A stretch of 45,368 bases of DNA from an uncultured Opitutaceae bacterium (lineage in GTDB: Bacteria > Verrucomicrobiota > Verrucomicrobiia > Opitutales > Opitutaceae): contig CAIXHE010000147.1 in the NCBI GenBank assembly GCA_903919205.1, forward strand, positions 1-45,368, read 5' to 3'. Positions 42,353 through 45,368 of the stretch are shown one piece after another; position 1 is the first letter of the stretch, and each line of letters begins with the position of its first letter. Made by a program: the position numbers and the translations under genes. The notes beneath the pieces are model-generated. The model saw only the letters and a program-made list of their open reading frames with translations. It did not search any database and was not told the origin of the DNA.

Positions 42353-43715
42353 CCCCTCGGCTCCCGCCCGCACGGACCGGATGCCCCCGGGCATCCCCTA
42401 CATCGTCGGCAACGAGGCCGCGGAGCGCTTCAGCTTCTATGGCATGCGCGCGATCCTGGTCGTGTTCATGACCCACTACCTGCGCGACCGCGCGGGCGCG
42501 ATCGCGCCGATGAGCGACAACGACGCCAACAAGTGGTACCACATCTTTGTCGCCACGAACTACTTCTTCCCGATCTTCGGCGCGATCCTGGCCGACGCCC
42601 TCTGGGGCAAGTACCGCACGATCTTCTGGCTCTCGATCGTCTACTGCTTCGGGCACTTCGCTCTCTCGATCGACGACACGCGCCTGGGCCTCGCGGCCGG
42701 GCTCACGCTCATCGCGATCGGCGCGGGCGGGATCAAGCCCTGCGTCTCGGCGAACGTGGGCGACCAGTTCAGCGCGTCGAACCAGCACCTGATCTCGAGG
42801 GCCTTCGGCTGGTTCTACTTCTCGATCAACGCCGGCTCGTTCTTCTCGATCCTGCTGATCCCCTGGCTCCTCGAGCACTACGGCTCCAAGGTCGCGTTCG
42901 CGATACCCGGCATCCTGATGGCGGTCGCCACCGTGATCTTCTGGATGGGGCGGCGAAAGTTCGTGCACATCCCGCCCGCGGGCGGCGCCTTCTTCAGGGA
43001 CACCTTCAACCGGGAGGGCCTCCTGACGCTCGGCCGCCTTGCGATCATCTACGCCTTTGTCGCCGTCTTCTGGTCGCTCTGGGACCAGACCGGGGGCGAG
43101 TGGGTGCTCCAGGCCGACAAGATGGACCTGCATTTCGCCGGCATCACGTGGCTCCCGTCCCAGATCCAGGCCGTCAACGCCATCATGATCCTGGCGTTCA
43201 TCCCGCTCTTCCAGTACGGCATCTACCCGGCGATCAACCGGGTCTTCCCCCTGACGCCCCTTCGCAAGATTGGGATCGGTCTCCTCGTCACGGGATCGTC
43301 GTTCCTCGTGAGCGCGTGGATCGAGCGCCAGATCGCCGGGGGCCTGAGGCCGTCGATCGGCTGGCAGCTGCCCGCCTACGCGCTCATCACGGCGGGCGAG
43401 ATCATGGTGTCGATCACGTCGCTCGAGTTCTCGTACACCCAGGCGCCCAAGTCGATGAAGTCGATCGTGATGGCCCTCTACCTGTGGTCGATCACCGCGG
43501 GCAACGCCTTCACGGCGATCGTCCATGCCGTGATCGAGAACCCCGACGGGACCCTCAAGTTGAGCGGCTCCTCCTACTATCTCTTCTTCGCCGCCGTCTC
43601 CGCGGGCGCCGCCGTGGTCTTCACGTTCGTCGCCATGAAGTACCGCGAGAAGACCCACCTGCAGGACGCGTTCCCCGAGAACCGGCCTCCCTCCGAGGCG
43701 GCGCCGGTCGCCTGA
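42336..43715 (+). CDS. POT/PTR2-family proton-coupled peptide symporter
   Basis: A 459-residue inner-membrane transporter of the proton-dependent oligopeptide transporter family. The ExxERFxxYG motif is 'NEAAERFSFYG', and 'GAGGIKPCVSANVGDQF' is the family's second signature. These proteins import di- and tripeptides with protons. The start is a GTG (42336) after a C-rich tract; an ATG at 42381 ('MPPGIPY') is a good alternative, which would leave the transporter complete. Its stop lies two bases before the convergent DUF1634 stop codon. The peptide substrate might come from the periplasmic peptidase at 11094, but that is far away. Confidence 0.9.
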   Translation: MAAEASPSAPARTDRMPPGIPYIVGNEAAERFSFYGMRAILVVFMTHYLRDRAGAIAPMSDNDANKWYHIFVATNYFFPIFGAILADALWGKYRTIFWLSIVYCFGHFALSIDDTRLGLAAGLTLIAIGAGGIKPCVSANVGDQFSASNQHLISRAFGWFYFSINAGSFFSILLIPWLLEHYGSKVAFAIPGILMAVATVIFWMGRRKFVHIPPAGGAFFRDTFNREGLLTLGRLAIIYAFVAVFWSLWDQTGGEWVLQADKMDLHFAGITWLPSQIQAVNAIMILAFIPLFQYGIYPAINRVFPLTPLRKIGIGLLVTGSSFLVSAWIERQIAGGLRPSIGWQLPAYALITAGEIMVSITSLEFSYTQAPKSMKSIVMALYLWSITAGNAFTAIVHAVIENPDGTLKLSGSSYYLFFAAVSAGAAVVFTFVAMKYREKTHLQDAFPENRPPSEAAPVA

Positions 43716-43717
43716 GC

Positions 43718-44131
43718 CTACCCGGCCTTCCCGAGGTAAAACGAGAAGAGCAGGAGCGCGAGGACGACCGACGTGATCGCCGCGTACATGCGGTCGCGGA
43801 CGGATGCAAAGGCGATGATGGAGACCGCCACGCGGATGACCGGCGTCGCGATCAGGAGCAGCAGGCCGGCCACGATGACGGCCGTTCCGTCGAGGCGTGA
43901 GAGGCCCCCGAGGAACCAGGCGAGCTGCCTCGGGAACGCGGCGCCCGCGGTGAGGAAGCGGTGGAGGTCGGCGGGCGAGCCGCCGCGGACCCCGTAGGTT
44001 CCCGGTTCGAGGAAGCAGAGCACGGTGCCCGCCGTGATCAGCGTCAGGCTGCCCAGCACTCCCCAGTGGAGGAGTCCGCTGATCACCTCCTCGACGCGGA
44101 GGGCCTTGTCCTCGGGATCCGGCGCGCTCAC
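43718..44131 (-). CDS. DUF1634 membrane protein, TauE partner
   Basis: A 137-residue protein with three hydrophobic segments (about 14-36, 70-95, 105-130), matching DUF1634 ('GLLHWGVLGSLTLITAGTVL', 'IATPVIRVAVSIIAF'). In many genomes this family lies right after a TauE/SafE transporter, as here. The start is a GTG that overlaps the TauE stop by four bases (GTGA), so the two are translated together. It may be an accessory subunit of the transporter; its exact role is not known. Confidence 0.88.
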   Translation of the reverse strand: MSAPDPEDKALRVEEVISGLLHWGVLGSLTLITAGTVLCFLEPGTYGVRGGSPADLHRFLTAGAAFPRQLAWFLGGLSRLDGTAVIVAGLLLLIATPVIRVAVSIIAFASVRDRMYAAITSVVLALLLFSFYLGKAG

Positions 44132-44961
44132 CGGACCCCCTTCCAGAGCATCTGCAGGGCGGAGATCGCCAGCACGATGACGAACGCCACCTTGATCACG
44201 TGGTTCTTCAGGCGCCCGAGGAGCCTGGAGCCGGACTTGGCCCCGAGGAGCACCCCCACGGCGACCGGCGCCGCGATGAAGGGCTGCACGTCGCCGCGCA
44301 TGAAGTAGACGGCCGCGCTCGCGGCCGCCGTGACCCCGATCATGAAGTTGCTCGTGGCCGTGCACACCTTGATCGGCAGCCCCATGGCCAGGTTCATGAC
44401 GGGCACCTTGAGTACGCCGCCGCCGATCCCCAGGAGCCCGCTCACCAGGCCGGCCACGTAGCTGACGGCGAGCCCGAGCGGGGTGCGCGAGACCCGGTAG
44501 GACACCGTCTCGCCGACCGCGCGGTCATAGAAGGAGCCGTGGAGCTTCAGGCGGTCGGCCCAGGGGTCCGGCGGCAGGGCCGCCGTCCGTGTGCCCGCCC
44601 GGCGCGACATCGACCAGGCCGTGTAACTGAGCAGCACGCCGAAGAGCAGGAAGAGGAACCGGCCCGAGACGTAGGCCGCGACGACGGCGCCCGAGAGGGC
44701 GCCGGCGGCCGTCGCCACCTCGAGCACCATGGCGAGCCTCAGGTTCGTGATGCGGTCGCGCACGTAGACCGCCGCCGCGCCGCTTGACGTCGCGATGACC
44801 GAGATGATCGAGGCCGCGACCGCCGTCTGGATGCGCACCCCGAAGAGGAGGGTGAGCGCCGGCACCACGATGATGCCGCCCCCGACCCCGACCAGCGACC
44901 CCAGGAGCCCGGCGAGGAAGGAGATCGCCGCGATGACGAGGGTGAATTCTGCGGGAGTCAC
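44128..44961 (-). CDS. TauE/SafE-family anion exporter
   Basis: A 277-residue inner-membrane protein with about eight hydrophobic segments in two repeated halves, each with a Gly-rich motif: 'GSLVGVGGGIIVVPAL' (about 22) and 'SGLLGIGGGVLKVPVM' (about 175). Family members export sulfite or sulfonates, or carry other small anions. The start is a GTG. It forms an operon with the DUF1634 gene. The sulfur link is family knowledge; nothing here indicates sulfur metabolism directly. Confidence 0.9.
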   Translation of the reverse strand: MTPAEFTLVIAAISFLAGLLGSLVGVGGGIIVVPALTLLFGVRIQTAVAASIISVIATSSGAAAVYVRDRITNLRLAMVLEVATAAGALSGAVVAAYVSGRFLFLLFGVLLSYTAWSMSRRAGTRTAALPPDPWADRLKLHGSFYDRAVGETVSYRVSRTPLGLAVSYVAGLVSGLLGIGGGVLKVPVMNLAMGLPIKVCTATSNFMIGVTAAASAAVYFMRGDVQPFIAAPVAVGVLLGAKSGSRLLGRLKNHVIKVAFVIVLAISALQMLWKGVR

Positions 44962-45034
44962 TGGGCGGAGGCTAGAGGTCAGCGGCCGCCGGGGGCAAGG
45001 GGTTTGACCGGCCGCCCGCGTTCGCGCGCCGGCC

Positions 45035-45368
45035 TCACGACCCGAATGCGAGCGGCAGGCGCATCAGGGTCTCCACCGGGACACCCGCCTTCAGCCTGGG
45101 CAGGAACAGCCATCCATTGAGGGCGCGCCGGATCGCCTGGGCGACCCGGGGGTCGAGGCCCTCGTCGAGCTGGAGCGAATCGATTTCCCCGGTTTCGAGC
45201 ACCCTGAACGTGGCGTTGATCTTGGGAAGCGTCCGCGCCTCCACCCCGTCCGGAAGGACCGGGGGATAGCGCAGGTAGGCGACGGGCGGCTTGTCCGCCG
45301 ACGGGTACTGCTTCTGGTAGCGATCGAGAATCTTGGCGTGCGAGGCCACGTACTGGCTTCGGAAGAAC
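45035..45368 (-). CDS. TonB-like protein, 3' end of the gene (5' end outside window)
   Basis: The last 110 codons of a gene that enters from the right edge; the frame is open to the end of the window. The segment 'PKINATFRVLETGEIDSLQLDEGLDPRV' with 'AIRRALNGWLFLPRLKAGVPV' (here in two parts) resembles the C-terminal domain of TonB-like transducers, which contact TonB-dependent receptors. It might energise the two receptors in this window. A GTG at 45349 would make a short protein, but the conserved pattern and open frame favour truncation by the window edge. Confidence 0.65.
   Translation of the reverse strand, partial: FFRSQYVASHAKILDRYQKQYPSADKPPVAYLRYPPVLPDGVEARTLPKINATFRVLETGEIDSLQLDEGLDPRVAQAIRRALNGWLFLPRLKAGVPVETLMRLPLAFGS

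Noticed and set aside
44981-45015. GC-rich palindromic stretch between the TauE and TonB-like genes.
   Set aside because: Short CGGCCG palindromes only; no stem of terminator quality and no T tract.

Overview
This window is about 45 kb of GC-rich DNA with dense genes on both strands. The envelope is Gram-negative: there are two TonB-dependent receptors, a TonB-like transducer, a DegQ-type periplasmic protease and an Lgt homologue. GC-rich codons, few purine-rich ribosome-binding sites, C-rich tracts right before many ATGs, and receptors with a conserved 'ILPT-RPI' plug start together suggest Verrucomicrobiota, perhaps Opitutaceae. That assignment is inference; no rRNA or marker gene is present. 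No tRNA, rRNA, CRISPR array, transposase or integrase was seen.

Left part (1-11 kb): mostly single genes. In order: a small membrane protein, an HDOD protein, a lone receiver protein, an unknown protein, a WYL regulator divergent from a MESH1-like HD hydrolase, a 53-residue membrane peptide, a MASE1-PAS hybrid histidine kinase, an S4 RNA-binding protein, a YbjQ protein, a GPH-type sugar symporter with no normal start codon, and a two-domain thioredoxin-fold protein. Three near-identical dyads (GGACA-N5-TGTCC or GGTCC, followed by GAGGGGG) lie at three gene starts around the WYL gene and look like its operators.

Middle (11-24.4 kb): a forward run starting with a prolyl oligopeptidase. It is followed within 12 bp by an overlapping trio: an Lgt-like membrane protein without the usual catalytic residues, a Tes/MJ0619-type radical SAM protein with several Cys clusters, and a small three-helix membrane protein. 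This trio is my best candidate for an undescribed, probably lipid-modifying, system. Next come a MuiA/DUF4139 protein, a Do-type protease ending at a strong terminator, an OmpR-type response regulator with its kinase, and a cytochrome c-sugar dehydrogenase fusion next to 8-oxoguanine deaminase.

Island-like part (24.4-32 kb): a heterodimeric ABC exporter (minus), divergent from a TonB-dependent receptor and an AraC regulator (plus). The base composition here is visibly less GC-rich than in the flanks.

Right part (32-41 kb): a probable minus-strand operon read from 40056 down: two exported SnoaL/NTF2-like proteins, a TonB-dependent receptor paralogous to the first, two tandem exported amidohydrolases of equal length, and an NCS2 nucleobase permease. 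A divergent AraC regulator sits at its head. Together these look like an outer-to-inner-membrane capture route for a purine-like or other N-heterocyclic compound. The nearby 8-oxoguanine deaminase, whose product is urate, fits that theme.

End (41-45.4 kb): a molybdopterin-domain-like cytochrome c, a small membrane protein, a POT-family symporter, a DUF1634/TauE pair and a truncated TonB-like gene running off the right edge.
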